64,000 nt of DNA from Isoetes taiwanensis (lineage: Eukaryota; Streptophyta; Lycopodiopsida; Isoetales; Isoetaceae), in NCBI GenBank assembly GCA_021234155.1, contig JAJEKV010000021.1:17715710-17779709 (forward strand). The letters run 5' to 3'. A program made the position numbers and the translations under genes. Shown piece after piece: positions 10,483-22,649 of this stretch (positions are counted from its first letter, which is position 1; each line of letters begins with the position of its first letter). The notes below the pieces were generated by a model that was not told the DNA's origin, ran no database searches, and saw only the letters and a list, made by a program, of their open reading frames with translations.

Positions 10483-10960
10483 ATTTTGTTTTCTAATAAG
10501 ACAATATCCTATACTATGTATTTTTCAATAAACACAATATCCTATGTAGTTTCTATGAAAAAATACCCTCCCCATAAATTTCCTATATATTTTATATGAT
10601 AAATAGACCTTCCCCATGTATTATCTAATGGACATCATATCTAATGGACCCTCCCCTTTCTAATGGACCATATAGCTGTATGAAGAGGGGACAATTGGGC
10701 TCATATTTGGCTATTTAAAGAGTGATGCCTAATGCACATGTAAATAGCAACATATGCACCTATAATGCACATTATAACAACTGAAAAATAGTTTACCCTA
10801 TCAACTTAGTTACCCTTACAACTAATAACGCACTATATAAATATTATGACAAACTCTATGTGACTTATTTTCAAGACTCACTTTCAAGACTTATTTAATT
10901 GTTTCTTATACACCGTTTTTTTTTTCCCCACAATATTTGAATTAATTTGGTACACACCTT
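10483..10960. other. AT-rich non-coding spacer
   Basis: Simple AT-rich sequence in which short phrases such as ACAATATCCTATG recur. No gene is supported. Confidence 0.4.
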
Positions 10961-10968
10961 TATGCCGC

Positions 10969-11090
10969 AGATCCTGTTGTACCACTTGGAAAGGAGAAAC
11001 CACTCTGGTTTCCGGCAGATCTGCAACCACGAATCCGTCGAAAGGAAATGGCAGAGCTTCTTAAAGGCTATGTGGAGCTTTTTTAGAAGG
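10969..11090 (+). pseudogene. Exon-like segment, protein unknown
   Basis: After ATGCCGCAG (a possible 3' splice site) one frame reads DPVVPLGKEKPLWFPADLQP and continues with RIRRKEMAELLKGYVELF, which looks like real protein. It then meets a stop. It may be an exon of the proline-rich gene remnant that follows. I do not recognise the family, and no promoter or start codon is assignable. Confidence 0.3.
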
Positions 11091-11339
11091 TATGGCCCTC
11101 ATTCCTTCTGCTACCCATGTACATCGCATCATTTCAAACTTATTCTGTCTCCAAATCTAAACCAAGGTATTTCTGGCAAGGCTTTATGATCTGAAGCTCT
11201 GTGTTGCATCTGAAGCTTCCCCGACATGAAGTGCTTGCGAATTTGAAGCTCTATTTAATTCAACTCTGGAGCACACTAGAAGCGAATCCGGCAGTAGTGA
11301 CAGGGTTGGATTTGCCGGAACGACTCTTCAAAGATCAAA

Positions 11340-12300
11340 TTGGTGATGGCGAAAGTTTCATCGTCCCCGGCACCAGTTGAACAAGCTAGATCTCCATCTC
11401 CACCAGTTTACAGTTACTCCCCTCCCATTTCTTCATCTCCGGCACCTGTGGAACGAGCCAGATCTCCTCCTCCTCCACTTTCATACCTTCTCCTCCAGTT
11501 TATTCTTCTCCAGCTCCATTTGAAAGGGCCAGATCCCCACCACCACCGCCGCCTGTTTACTCATCACCTGCGCCATTGAAAGAGCCAAATCTCCTCCTCC
11601 GCCAGTCTATTCATCTCCTGCACCAGTCGAAAGGGCCAGATCTCCACCTTCTTCTCTGTCATATCCATACCCTTCACCATCTCCTCCTGCTTATTCATCC
11701 CCTTCTCTAATTGAGAGAGCCAAATCTCCTCCACCAACGGTTCATTCATCGTCTGCACCAGTTGAAAGGGCCAGATCTCCTACCAATCTCATATTCTTCT
11801 CCAGCTCCACCCGCTTATTCATCCCCTGCTCCAATTGAGAGAGCCAAGTCTCCGCCACCTCCTGTTCATTCATCTCCTGCGCCAGTTGAAAGGGCCAAAT
11901 TTCCACCTCCGCCAATGTCATATCCTTCTCCATCTCTGTCGGCTTATTTATCACATGCGTCGGTTGAAAGAGCCAGAACTCCATCTCCCCTGCAGAGCAT
12001 GAAATCGGTCCCTGCCCAGGAATTTTTGCAGGGGTTCGATCCCCTGAGGGATCCAGCCACTGATCGGACAAAACATATAGGCCTTTCTCGAAGACCCAAC
12101 ACACAGTCCAGGGCCGTGGAGGTGCTAATACAGGAGCTGCGGGGCTTTCAAAAATTGGAGGACGAATTAAAACAGGGGCTGGAGCTGCCACAAACTCAGA
12201 GTCGCTACTCTCTGATGAAGAGTTCCCTTTGTGCATTGGGCCTACATTTAATGGATCTGCTCTTCCTAGAATAGATAGCTTGGAAATGTATGCATGATCA
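11340..12300 (+). pseudogene. Proline-rich repeat protein, frameshifted
   Basis: About ten copies of a unit like SSPAPVERARSPPPPxxY are encoded, but the frame shifts at roughly 11480-11500, 11575 and 11790. The first part reads SPAPVEQARSPSPPVYSYS and the last AKSPPPPVHSSPAPVERAK. After about 12000 the sequence becomes non-repetitive (AVEVLIQELRGFQKLEDELK) before a stop or shift. Ser-Pro-rich repeats of this kind occur in extensins and in N-terminal regions of plant formins and receptor kinases; no FH2 or kinase domain follows here. Several shifts are needed to read it through, so I call it a pseudogene. Assembly indels are the alternative. Confidence 0.55.
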
Positions 12301-12373
12301 AAAGATGAGTTTGGAGCCTGCCACTAGCGGTTGTGCTTCCACCACTATTGCCTTCACAAACAGCAGGTGCATT

Positions 12374-12574
12374 CTCGACTCGGTAGTCGAGAAGGATTAT
12401 AATGTTTAATTCTTTGAGTTTTATTTTTATTTTGTATAATGTTCAATGGGCGCCCAACAAAAGAAATATTTGGTGCCCGTTTCTTACCTTGGCCATCCGC
12501 TCATGGGCCTTTTGTTGAAGGCTTGGGGAGCACAGAAGGGAGGAATCGTGCCCATTCTCGCCTCGTGAGGCGAG
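12374..12574. repeat. Two isolated copies of the CTCGAC-type palindrome
   Basis: CTCGACTCGGTAGTCGAG (12374-12391) and CTCGCCTCGTGAGGCGAG (12557-12574) are variants of the palindrome that forms the array at 9.23-9.90 kb. Both are preceded by CATT and followed by AA or GA. The second has compensatory changes (A to C and T to G) that keep the palindrome. Confidence 0.6.
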
Positions 12575-12689
12575 AAAAAACTTCTCAGCATTGTCTAAAT
12601 TGTTTAATTATTTATTGTCTAATTAATTAGTTAATTAATTATATTATTTAAGCTGTCTAATTAATCTTTTTATTCTTTTGAATGGTTGT

Positions 12690-12960
12690 TTAGCTATGGA
12701 ACCCCCCTCCCTCCTCCCCCTTTGCCCCTCCTCCTCTTCCCCATGCCCTGCCCCTTCCCCACCCCTTTGCCCTTCCCCCTCCCTTTCCCTGAAGACCCTG
12801 CCCCTCCCCCACCCCTTTGCCCTTCCCCTCCCCTCCTCATTTGCTCGGCCCCTCCCCTTTGCCATTTTGCCCTCCTCATGCTCCCTCCCTCCTGTCTCCC
12901 CTTCCTTCCTACTCTTCTTTCTCTACCACCCCCCCTTCATTTTCTCATATTGTCGTACGT
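12690..12960. repeat. C- and T-rich low-complexity tract
   Basis: The strand is almost pure pyrimidine. The phrase CCCCACCCCTTTGCCCTTCC is repeated, with CCCCTCC variants. Overlapping Pro/Ser/Leu-rich and Arg/Gly-rich frames on the two strands follow from the composition and are not genes. Confidence 0.8.
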
Positions 12961-14600
12961 AAATGTTATTCTTATTTTATCAAGAAAAAATTTAACAATG
13001 ATTCAATGGCAACTTACCTTTTTTTGCATGAGTTCCATTTTCAGTCTGAGTCCCAAACGTCGAGATCTGACCCACTTTAATTAAATGTGACTTATATATT
13101 CTAGGATCACTTTATCGATTGCTCAATAAAGTGTGTGTTTTTCTGCAAAACAGTTACAAAACGGGAATGCCGTCCATTATGAAAACCTTTTTTTCCATTT
13201 CGATGTCTTTGTCAAACTTTTGAGCATGTCTAGGACCAAAGACCCTTTTGCGATCTACGCTTTTATCTTCCTTGAATGACAATGTATAAAACTAGGCAAA
13301 AACTAATCTGACCAATTGACTTTTGTTTGTATCTTATAGCTGGACAGATGGAATATGTAGGAGCACATGTGCATATAGGTGCAAACAGACCTAGATCTCC
13401 ATAACTTGAGGCAATACCTTGGCGTTTGCTTCTTCAGCAAGCTTTGGAATGCCAGAGCCCTTGAACAGGCCAAGACAACAGATTACCAGTACTTTTCTGT
13501 TGTTTATTTGCAGGTGGTGCTGCAGACTAACTGCTCTTACATGGATTGAAAGCAGAAGGTAAACCTGCCAGGGATTTTATGCGCTGGCCTGAGATGGGAA
13601 GGGTCGATTTATGAATTTCAACCCATTTTTAGGGTCTTGATGAATGTCAAAAAGTTCAGATTTGAAATTCTTATGAACCTAAAGTTAGATGGAGACCTAC
13701 AAGCATGCGCAAGCTCAGAGCATCATTGCTGAAAAGCTTGGGAAGAACAGTGCTTAGGGTTCATGGACATTATGATAGTGAGGCTTGTAATGAAAGTCAT
13801 GTCTTTGGTGCTCTTCATATGCCAAGCTCCAAAGCTTTGCACGGAGATGGCCTTGATTATGTTGTTTTGTTGGCAGAAAGTCTTGAGATGGGTATTGAAA
13901 GAAGAAGGGTCCTCCAAGGATTGCACACAAACATAAGATAACTTCCTAAATAGGTAGAATGTTTTTGAATACGATGTATGCCTCTGTTCGCTTACAAGTG
14001 GTGAAGCAAATCTGACAAGAAACTTTTGTTTTAATTATTGGGAAAATAAAAACAATAGAATTTATATTATTGTGAAGAAAGGCCATACTTCAGGCAGCAC
14101 AAATGTTTGAAAGCAATTTCTCAGGTATTGCATGCAACCATCATTCAATTAAATTGGGATTATGTAACTCCAAAATCATGCCAACCTGCGGTTGTTTTCT
14201 AGGGGGTTTTTGTTTTTTTTTTTTAAATCTCTTTGGGACTTGATAAATCACATAAGATTGCAATTCCCATGTGGCATTTTAGATGCGAATCGAAATATGC
14301 AAAACTGAAGGGCAAGTTGCTAACATAGATGACATCAAAATCGAAGAGCATTGAGATGAGAATAATATGTAAGATGATAACAGATTGCATTATTTTCGAG
14401 GCAATTGGAACCCTGAAATTATAGATACATGATACAAATATTATAAAAAAAAATCATATATTCCAATAAAACATTAAGGGATCAATCCATATTTCTCCAC
14501 ATATTTAACAAGATGTAGTTCCATATCAGTTGTTCTGTCTAGTTCTGGATGTGTATCTAACACTTCACGCATTGTCACCCATAGCCAGATTATTCATAAT
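12961..14600. other. Non-coding or unrecognised
   Basis: A 78-codon frame at 13705-13941 has no recognisable motif. The rest is AT-rich sequence without supportable features. Confidence 0.35.
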
Positions 14601-16690
14601 AAACATAAACTTGACTAGAAAATCACCAGTCGCAATTTTTTTGGGATCATAAGATGATGGATATAGAGCTTTATTTGATTGTAGAAACATTTGAGAGTGT
14701 CATCATCCACTTTAGTTATATCATCCTTATTCTCGATACCAAGTTCATCCATCATGTTACTCAAGTGTTTGCTGAAGATAGGCTTACCTGTTGGATCTTT
14801 AGGATTAGTGAACTTCACACATTTGTGTTGATCCCAAAAGGTCAATCAATGTCTACCTATTTCTCCCAGTGCCTCCACAGTATCCTGATGTTTCGGAGTT
14901 CCATGGATGACCAAATACCAACTTGAAATAACCTAAATGCCTCATCTAGCATCTCCTTCAAGTGTGACCGCGAATAGATCCACTTGGAATTTGATTCTAC
15001 TAGTGTCTGATGAAACTGATCTGGCTGGATCCACTTTATTTTTCAGAAAACTCTTACAAAGAACTCCGTTATGTCGAAATCACAACCTTGTTAGAAACGC
15101 AAGGTAGCTGAAACATCAAAAAAGGTCTCTAGTCGGTAAAATATGATAAGCATGTATACCCTCATATCATACATTGCAATGATTTACTTTGGCATTACAA
15201 GGCTTAACTAAATCGCGCTCGACGTGATTTAGTATGACAATGAAATATAATTAAAGCACACTTGGCATGATTTCATTTGAGACCGAAGATAAACTAAATC
15301 ACGCCTGGCAGGATTTTATGTGCAAGGCAAACAATACTAAGTACAGCTATGCATGAAGTAATTTCATTATTATTACATAAAGTGAAATCGCGATAAGCAT
15401 GCTGTCATACCTTTCATCTTCAGTTTCGTTGTTGTCATCGGCATCATTCTGCACTTCGCCACCCTTAATCTCCATCCTCTTCTAACTGTTAGAAGTGTCA
15501 TTTTTTGTTAGTCCATTTACGTCCTTCACGATTGACATTATTTTAAAGTTGATTTGGCAAACCTGGAATCACTAGAGTTGCTTGAGTTATCACTGGTCCT
15601 TTCTCTCTCGGTTGCCTTATCAATTAAAACCCTGTTTATCTGTGAATCTGTTATAGGGATGGTTGCACCACCCACAAGGGAGGCAAGCATATCCCCCATG
15701 TTTTGCATTATAACATTACTCTGAACAGCCAGTTTAGCAGCCAATTGTTCACTAGTTTCCTTATTAGGCTGCACATTACTAGATCCCTCATCAGAATCGT
15801 CCATTTTTGAGTTGGACAAGTCCACGAAGCTTTTGATTGCTAAAGATCTCAGATTTTCATAAGATTGTTAAGTCTGGATCATCTAGAAGAAATATTCCCA
15901 TGCACTGCTATTGTCACCCTTGGCCTTAGCATTATCATATTCCTCGTCTGACAACATAGCTATCATAATGAAGATCACATGTGCCATCTTGCGTGCTGTT
16001 CGCAGCTCATTATCCTTAACATCATATATCAGGCATCCCTTCCTAATAACTTTTAGACACTCTAGATCATAAGCTGCGGATCCAAATCGAAATGTTGATT
16101 GCTTGATCTTCATCACATATCAATAGTTATTTATAAAATGAATAAATACATTGATAAAAATAAGAAAGAAAACCCTACAAAGGCTTTTAAATTCATATAG
16201 ATCACTCAACAATACATAATTCCAAATGATTTTGAACAATTGCAACAACTATCTTCAGGTATCTTTTGAAGATATTTCATGAAAACAGTACAAGTCTTTG
16301 CCTTCCAACTATAGATTACTGATTGGACATCGATCGATTGTCATCGCTCACTTGGATTTGGTTTCCACTTTTTTGCCCAACGATCTTTGTATTGACCTTT
16401 CAAAGTTCTGCTACCTTTACTGAGTGGCTTCCACCATTGAACATGAATTTAAAGACAATCCTTTTGCCCATCATTGTGTTTAGTCGGTTTAGTCAATGCA
16501 ACCCCTAGCCAAAAAGGAGTCTCTTTCATGTCGTTAGGCCTCACAACAACAAACATAACCATCCATGATGCCATTGGTTTAAATTCCTGTTTCAGTTTAC
16601 CACATGCAGGGTTACAATATACCTCTTCTTGTTGCTCTTCATCATATTCAAGCATTGTAAGAGCTATATGTGCCTCATGATGGAGCATCC
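14600..16690 (-). pseudogene. Decayed transposon-like coding region
   Basis: Several minus-strand frames have real protein character but are separated by stops. From the 5' side: CNPACGKLKQEFKPMASW and TPFWLGVALTKPTK (16449-16688), running in another frame into IHVQWWKPLSKGS and DRWAKKWKPNPSERW. Next come SAAYDLECLKVIRKGCLIYD (15883-16116), a Ser/Asp-rich piece (15538-15825) and DELGIENKDDITKVDDDTLK (14615-14845). A PFWLG-to-W-W-P segment followed by a short Trp/Lys-rich tail resembles C-terminal parts of some plant transposase-like proteins. That is weak family evidence. It could also be an unfamiliar multi-exon gene in decay. Confidence 0.3.
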
Positions 16691-16699
16691 ATTGTGAAT

Positions 16700-17601
16700 G
16701 AGGTCAAAAGCCATCTTGTAACTTGGTATTTCTTATTGGAGATTCCTTTATCTCTTTTATAACATTTTTCCAATATGCAATAATTGGTAATTGGAAGATT
16801 GTCCATAAAGACCTTGCAAGCCTATTTTCTAAAAATCTATATATTTTGAAATGGCTGATATAATATTTATTTCTTCTCTCATATGTTCAGTAAGTGGCAC
16901 TGGTGTTGACCCTCAACCTGGCTAGAGAGTCAAACACAAGAAGCCAACTTGAAATTGTACTCAAGTTGGGGTTAGAACCTCCAGATCACTTAAGGTGATC
17001 AGTCTATGCAAGAATTTTTTAGAGAAAAAGCTCAAATGTCAAATGTTCATACCTTTCCCAATTCAGAAATAAGGGGGCCTCACTCAAATCGATGTAGTTG
17101 GCATAGGTGAGTTGATTTCTGAGGTCAAATGATTGTGACTGGTGTAGAAAAGTTATAGGCATGCAATGGAAAAAGTCTTGACCAAGTCTGAACTCAAATC
17201 TGTGAGATATTCAAGCTCAAAGTTGAGTCAATTTTTGGTCAATACCAGTCAAAACTACAGACAGATCTCAGAATTTTGGAACTTGAATTGCATGGAGAAT
17301 TTTTGAGAAATTTCAAAACCAAGGTGATGTATGAGTCTCAGGGATGTGAGGCAAACAATCAAATCTTATTTTGGATCACTAAAACTATTTTTTTGGCACA
17401 GTTTTGTGAGTAACAGTAAAAAATCATGTCAGACAGAGTGTAAAAAATTGTAACTTGAGTTTGGGAGGGATTTTTCTCGAACTTTTTGTGCACACAGGTG
17501 CAAATATAGTTGGGAATAAGGGGCAACTGGTCATATGCAAAAATGGATTGCTGAATATCTTACTGTAAAACTATTTGCATGGCAAGAATACTAAGAAAAC
17601 A
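16700..17601. other. Non-coding spacer
   Basis: AT-rich sequence with no open frames of note, ending at the proposed LTR boundary. Confidence 0.4.
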
Positions 17602-19094
17602 TGACAGTCAAATATTGCAACACTTGGCAGGCAATCAATACAAGGTGAATATAAGTCATAGAACATGAGTCAATCATCAAAAGATCTCAAATGGTCAGGT
17701 AGTAATATCATAGTAGGATAATCAGTCTAATTTTCTCAAATTGGACTGTGGAATGCTCAGAAACTTCATGAACGTCTTCAGATCATGCTCAGCATGTATC
17801 AATGTTGAGGTTTGATGCGTCTGGGCCTTCAAAATTCTTTTGTTAACGATTTCCCAGTATATAAGTTTAGGTTAGATGATTCCGGCATCTTAGGACTTAA
17901 ATTTAGGCTTAATGTGATGCTTAGGAGCGGGAATCTAAGAATAGGTAGTTTTTAAAGCTTAAGAATTCAATTCCGGCGTGATTCGAGCCCATTTCCAGAT
18001 TTAGGTTTGAACATCAGTATTTTCTAAGAATTCGCGCGATACGGTGACCATATTTCTTAGGGTATAAACTAGGAATATGCCATATTTTGCAATTTTGAAA
18101 AGCTGGGCTATGGCTTAAGAGGTTCCCCATAAAATAGTTGGAGAATTTGGGTCACTTGGGCAATGGTAACCCTAATGTTTTGGGAATATGCTAGGTTTAG
18201 GCATCATAATTGGAATATTCCATAGGGTACACATGTGACATGGACACTTATGGCACAATGGTAAGTGAGGCATAAGCCATTTTCCCCCTATACATATATT
18301 TTCTTTTGCTCACCTTTGCATACCACATCATGCTTTGCCTAATCCCTTTTTCTCTAATGCATCTTATTCCCCCATAAGATGTTCTTCCCATTGCCCTCCA
18401 TATCTTTTGCCTCATTTTCACTTCCTATGCCACACTTTTGCAAATACCCCTAGCCTAACTCTTTTTGCAATTTCCTATACCAAAATTTCAAAAGGGTAAG
18501 AATAGGGTATGAATATAAAGATGGATAAAAATGGCTAAGGGGTGGAATCAAGTACCATGGGGTCTTCTGAATTTTGTCTTCCAATCTTCAAAAAGCATCT
18601 TCCAATCTTCTTAACCCAGAATCTTATAAAGCATCTTTTGACTAACTTTGACCTTAAATGGAATGCCTTCCATGGAAGTTGACCTTGAATATTTGTGTTG
18701 ACCTTTGAAGATTGATATTGTTTGACCTCCACATCAATGTTGACTACCAAGCTCTTCTTTGACTTAATCTTCCAAAATGACTTGACCTAACTTCAATGCA
18801 TGAACCATCAATTAGTATGTTGCCCTTTGGGGGCAACATCTCGCCAAAACAAGAAAATGGCTAGTCCCCTCAGCCATGTTATGCCAAAAGACGTACATAG
18901 AGGGGTCTTCAAACTACGCCAGAGTGTGCAAATGAGAACATGTAGGGTGCAAATATTGATGAAATGAGTGTGAGTGTGGTGATGTTGTGGTGGTAATAAG
19001 ATGAAGTGACTGTAATGAGTGTGAATATTGTAGTAATATGGTATGAATAGAATGTGGGGTAAAAGCACGTTGTGGCGTTCCAATTCGGCTGTCA
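17602..19094 (-). mobile_element. Probable LTR of a minus-strand retrotransposon
   Basis: Read on the minus strand, the segment starts TGACAGCCGAATTGG and ends TATTTGACTGTCA, giving 6-bp inverted ends TGACAG/CTGTCA. Immediately upstream on that strand lies the purine-rich TTTTGGGGGGACAGGGG (19095-19111), a good polypurine tract. This places it as a 3' LTR of about 1.49 kb. A second LTR is not in the window and the internal region is not recognisable, so the call rests on end structure only. Confidence 0.45.
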
Positions 19095-19320
19095 CCCCTG
19101 TCCCCCCAAAATGTGGCATTGCATCCACCACTTTTGTGGTATGAAAGTATAATTATGGCACCGCTCAGCTCCCGTTATTTAAGAATAGAGTCCCAATTTG
19201 TGGGGGAAATTCTAATTTCAAAAACTAAAATTCAAATTCAAATTCCTATTCTTTGGCCCCTTCCTGTTCTTTGCCTACGTCCTGTTCTTTGGCTCCCTCC
19301 CTGCTGCAAGCTCCAATCCA

Positions 19321-20075
19321 TTATGGATATGGATGTCAATGAGGTAATCTGTCCACAAACCGGCATTTCAGACAGGAGAAAACGAAGAAGAACCAAGGAA
19401 CAAGAAATGTTGAAGAAAAGACGCCAGAGGAAAAGAAGAAGAGAAGAAAAATTGGAGCTTGCAGAATTGGCAGAAGGATCCGGTTCATCAAGAAGTGCAA
19501 GCAGTAAACGCCGTATTGTCCTTAATTTGCTAACGTCTTTCTATAAACAGACCAAAAGAATGGAGGATAGCATGAAGAAAGAAATTTCACTTGAGTTTTT
19601 GAGGGATAAAACATTGAAAAAATTCATAGGTGAAGAATTAAAGGATTTGGAAGCCAAGAGCATCATTATAAGGAGCCTCTGGGACTCCATGCAGACTGTC
19701 AAACTCTCTACCAAAGAATGACCGCCTGACCAAGAATAGGCTGCCTTGCAACAAATCAGTACCATGCGCGTGATTCTGAAACAAGTGACAAAATCAGCCA
19801 ACGAGATCTTGGAAAGGTATTAGGTGTTCACCCAAGAAACCTGCAAAAGGCAAAGAAAAAGAGGGAAGAGATCGATTACAATGGTGGGAAATGGGTTTCT
19901 TACAAGAGGGCTAAAAGATTCGATGCAATTTCAGATGAACATATAGAAAAGATTCAAAATTTTTGGATTGAGAACACCAGAGTGTCTCCTAACACAAAGG
20001 ATGTTAGAACTAGAAGATTGGAGAGAAATGTAAGAGAAGAACATGCTGCCCACTATCGGAGGAATCCTGGGTTAG
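19321..20075 (+). pseudogene. Transposon-like protein, N-terminal half, frame broken
   Basis: From the ATG at 19324 the frame MDMDVNEVICPQTGISDRR leads into a very basic coiled region (RRKRRRTKEQEMLKKRRQ), a Ser-rich linker and SFYKQTKRMEDSMKKE, with a stop at 19719-19721. Coding resumes in other frames with REEIDYNGGKWVSYKRAKRF, IEKIQNFWIENTRVSPNTKD and VREEHAAHYRRNPG, followed by a GT that could be a splice donor. The pattern FW-NTR-SPN-KDV is found in an uncharacterised, transposon-associated plant and invertebrate family. I recognise it only from general pattern. The piece at 23.4-24.0 kb, on the other strand, may be the C-terminal half of a related copy. Confidence 0.4.
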
Positions 20076-20079
20076 TTTA

Positions 20080-20480
20080 TTTTCATTATTCATGTTTTCT
20101 TAGTTATGGTGCTTAGTGTGGTGGTGCATGTGGTGGTTATTGTGTTGTACTGATGATTGTGGTGTAATTGTATGCAAAGATGTGAATTGTGTGTAGTTGA
20201 CTCTAGTCTGAAATGCAATATTTAATGTTTGGAATATTAGAACATGACAGAATTGAGTACTCCTTTACTGGGTGTGTGTACAATCTAAAAATATTTGAGA
20301 ATGATAACTAACTGATCCTAAGATACAAATTTTTGTTGAATATTGATAATTTTTTGTCAGGTTCAAGCACAGCTCTGTTGGAAAGTATAATATATTAAAA
20401 AAAGAATCTTACAAAATTTGGCTTTACAAAATTTGGCTTTCCATTGAAAGCTCTGTACCCGAGAACTAAATTTACATGCA
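20080..20480. other. Non-coding spacer
   Basis: AT-rich sequence, possibly the intron after the preceding coding piece. Nothing further is supportable. Confidence 0.3.
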
Positions 20481-20484
20481 ATTC

Positions 20485-20846
20485 CTAAGCAACAGGAAAT
20501 GCTGGTATGACTGGCTCGAGAATTGGTGCATCCAAAATTATTGTTTTCTGCACTAAAGCATCTAAGCTTTCTGCAGTCATCCCAGAATTTAACAGGATCA
20601 GGTTTGCTGCTTCCCCGTGATCCCCCCGGTGGTAAGAACGCAACCCCGCCGGTAATTTCGCCAAGGCAGAAGTCGAGCGCACAAGTGACAGAGAACAAAT
20701 AAACTAGCTGCCCTTGCAGCAGCATGTAACATAAGCTCATGAACCTTGTCCAAGAGCTCACTTCCTGTCAATCTGACCCCAAGCATAGCCTTTCTCCACA
20801 TACCAATTGATATACGAAGTATATTTGGAGGAATACCACAACACAA
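20485..20846 (-). pseudogene. Unrecognised coding fragment with frameshift
   Basis: Two overlapping minus-strand frames join into one protein-like sequence. It runs from GIPPNILRISIGMWRK through GSELLDKVHELMLHAAARAA, then shifts to STSALAKLPAGLRSYHRGDH and EAANLILLNSGMTAESLDAL, ending PVIPAFPVA and a stop. The Ala/Leu-rich composition is that of a helical soluble protein. I do not recognise the family. One +1/-1 shift near 20680 breaks it. Confidence 0.35.
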
Positions 20847-20849
20847 ACC

Positions 20850-22560
20850 TCATGTATTTAATTGTCTAGGCGCATAGAGGTAATCAGTGCACTACATCTA
20901 TTGAAGTTAGTATCATCATAATATTTAATGCTTTTTTTAATTCATTTGATATCAATTTATTTGTACTCTCTTTGCTTAGATTGGAAGGTTTCCTTTGTTT
21001 TTGCAGGCATGAGTTACAAAATATGGAATGCGAGTTAGGATTTTACAAAATATACAGACTCTTGGCCAAGCTAGAAGTTCCCCATACATTTAGAATTTTC
21101 ACCAAATGCCAAACCCCTAGATCCTATCAAAGAATGACAATAACCCCATGGTTCAACACTTGGATATTTTAGTGATACCAATATGATTTATGAATCCAAG
21201 AAACACTCATAAAATATGTATAAAGCAAACTAAATTCATATGCTGCTTGATTCATAAGTTATAATTGTAAAAACGTAAAACTTACCTTTTCAGGTCTAAA
21301 ATGGCATGCTTATCAACAATGCCTAGCATTGAATTGAAGAAGACGTAAATGGCTTGGAAAATGGCATAACCACTTACGAACCTTTTGGCACACTATAAAA
21401 AGATGTCCAAATGGAGACATGCAGGTAGTAATGTAGCCGGCTAATACATCCAAAATACCTCCCTTTCTATGATCAGATGTATGAGACATGTTTTGGAATG
21501 GGCTAGACAGAGCAGGTAAGAAAGAAGCTGCTGCAAGCCTACATATAAGATGATTCGATGTACACATGGTTAGTTAAAAGAACTTCTCAGCAGAGTTTAA
21601 AGAAGCAATTATAACTTTCAATGTCCCTCATAGCACCATTTTCAGCTGGGTAAAGGAAAATAGCTACCCTAACTCTGCTAGGAATCCATTGCAATGTCCT
21701 AAAGAACATATAAATTTGAGCCAAGAATAAAAGACCTTTTTATTTAGAGAAGAAGATGCTTGCAAAGTCTGCAAAGCGCAGATCAGAAAACTAAAAACAG
21801 TATGTTGAGGCTTCTTTATCTGCAAGAAAAGAAAAACCTTGACCCCAAACGAATCTGCTCACTTACATTGTAAAAAGACTTAAAATAGAAGCAAGATTTA
21901 TAACGTACTTACCTTCCAAGATGGCTCCAGAATCGACAGAACCACATCTCCAGAAGCTTGAATCCTGAGCAAGCTTCTTTATCTGCAAAAAAGAGTAAGT
22001 TCAGGCCAATTTTAAAAGAGTAACAAACTGAAACACAAAACAATGCTGCTTACTTGTATTTGCCTGCTCACAACATAAAACTTGCCTTAAATAGTCTCCT
22101 CCGGAAGCAAGAATCGCAACTCCGGAACCTTCTGATCCTGGGCAAGAAATGTTAATAATTTGTTAGCAAGATCCGATCAAGATGAGGCGCCCAATAATGA
22201 GGTGTTCTACCTGGTGTTTTGCAAATGCCCTTTCAAAAACCCTGTCCAGCAAGAGAAGAAGACTGAAGATTGTCCTGAGAAAAAGAAGATAATAATCATT
22301 ACTTTCGGGAAGAGCCCAATGGAGGAGCCGAATGCGGTCTTCTACTCACCGTTGCAAGGTCGGATTAGCTGAGGCGCCGGATTCATGAGACACAAACTGA
22401 GGTGCCAGAATTCAAAGAGGAGAATGGTATAACACAAAATTCGTAGAGGAGCATCACTTTTAGACTAAATTTTTCCATTCAACGCTGCTGGCGCGCGAGT
22501 ACAAATGTGCATTCAATTTGGGCAACTACCATCTGAGTAGGACCGCAACGGGAACTCAAA
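20850..22560. other. Non-coding, with faint internal duplications
   Basis: AGCTTCTTTATCTGCAA recurs near 21807 and 21970. A 70-codon frame at 22160-22372 has no recognisable motif. No gene is supportable. Confidence 0.35.
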
Positions 22561-22645
22561 ACTGAAGGGAATGCCGCATGCGGCGTAACATGCGGCGTTC
22601 CCTAGCACACAACCCAACACTATCACAAAATAAAAAAGAAGATTT
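22560..22645. repeat. GC-rich hairpin element, copy 2
   Basis: Arms AGGGAATGCCGCATG (22566-22580) and CATGCGGCGTTCCCT (22589-22603) match the hairpin at 1.19 kb. The downstream AATAAAAAAGAAGAT is shared as well. The homologous block is therefore at least about 80 bp in both places. Confidence 0.75.
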
Positions 22646-22649
22646 GTGA

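Noticed and set aside
11742-12236. 164-codon minus-strand frame
   Set aside because: It is the antisense of the proline-rich repeat gene.
12644-13084. Proline-rich and Arg/Gly-rich frames on opposite strands
   Set aside because: They lie in a pyrimidine-only tract where such frames are expected from composition.
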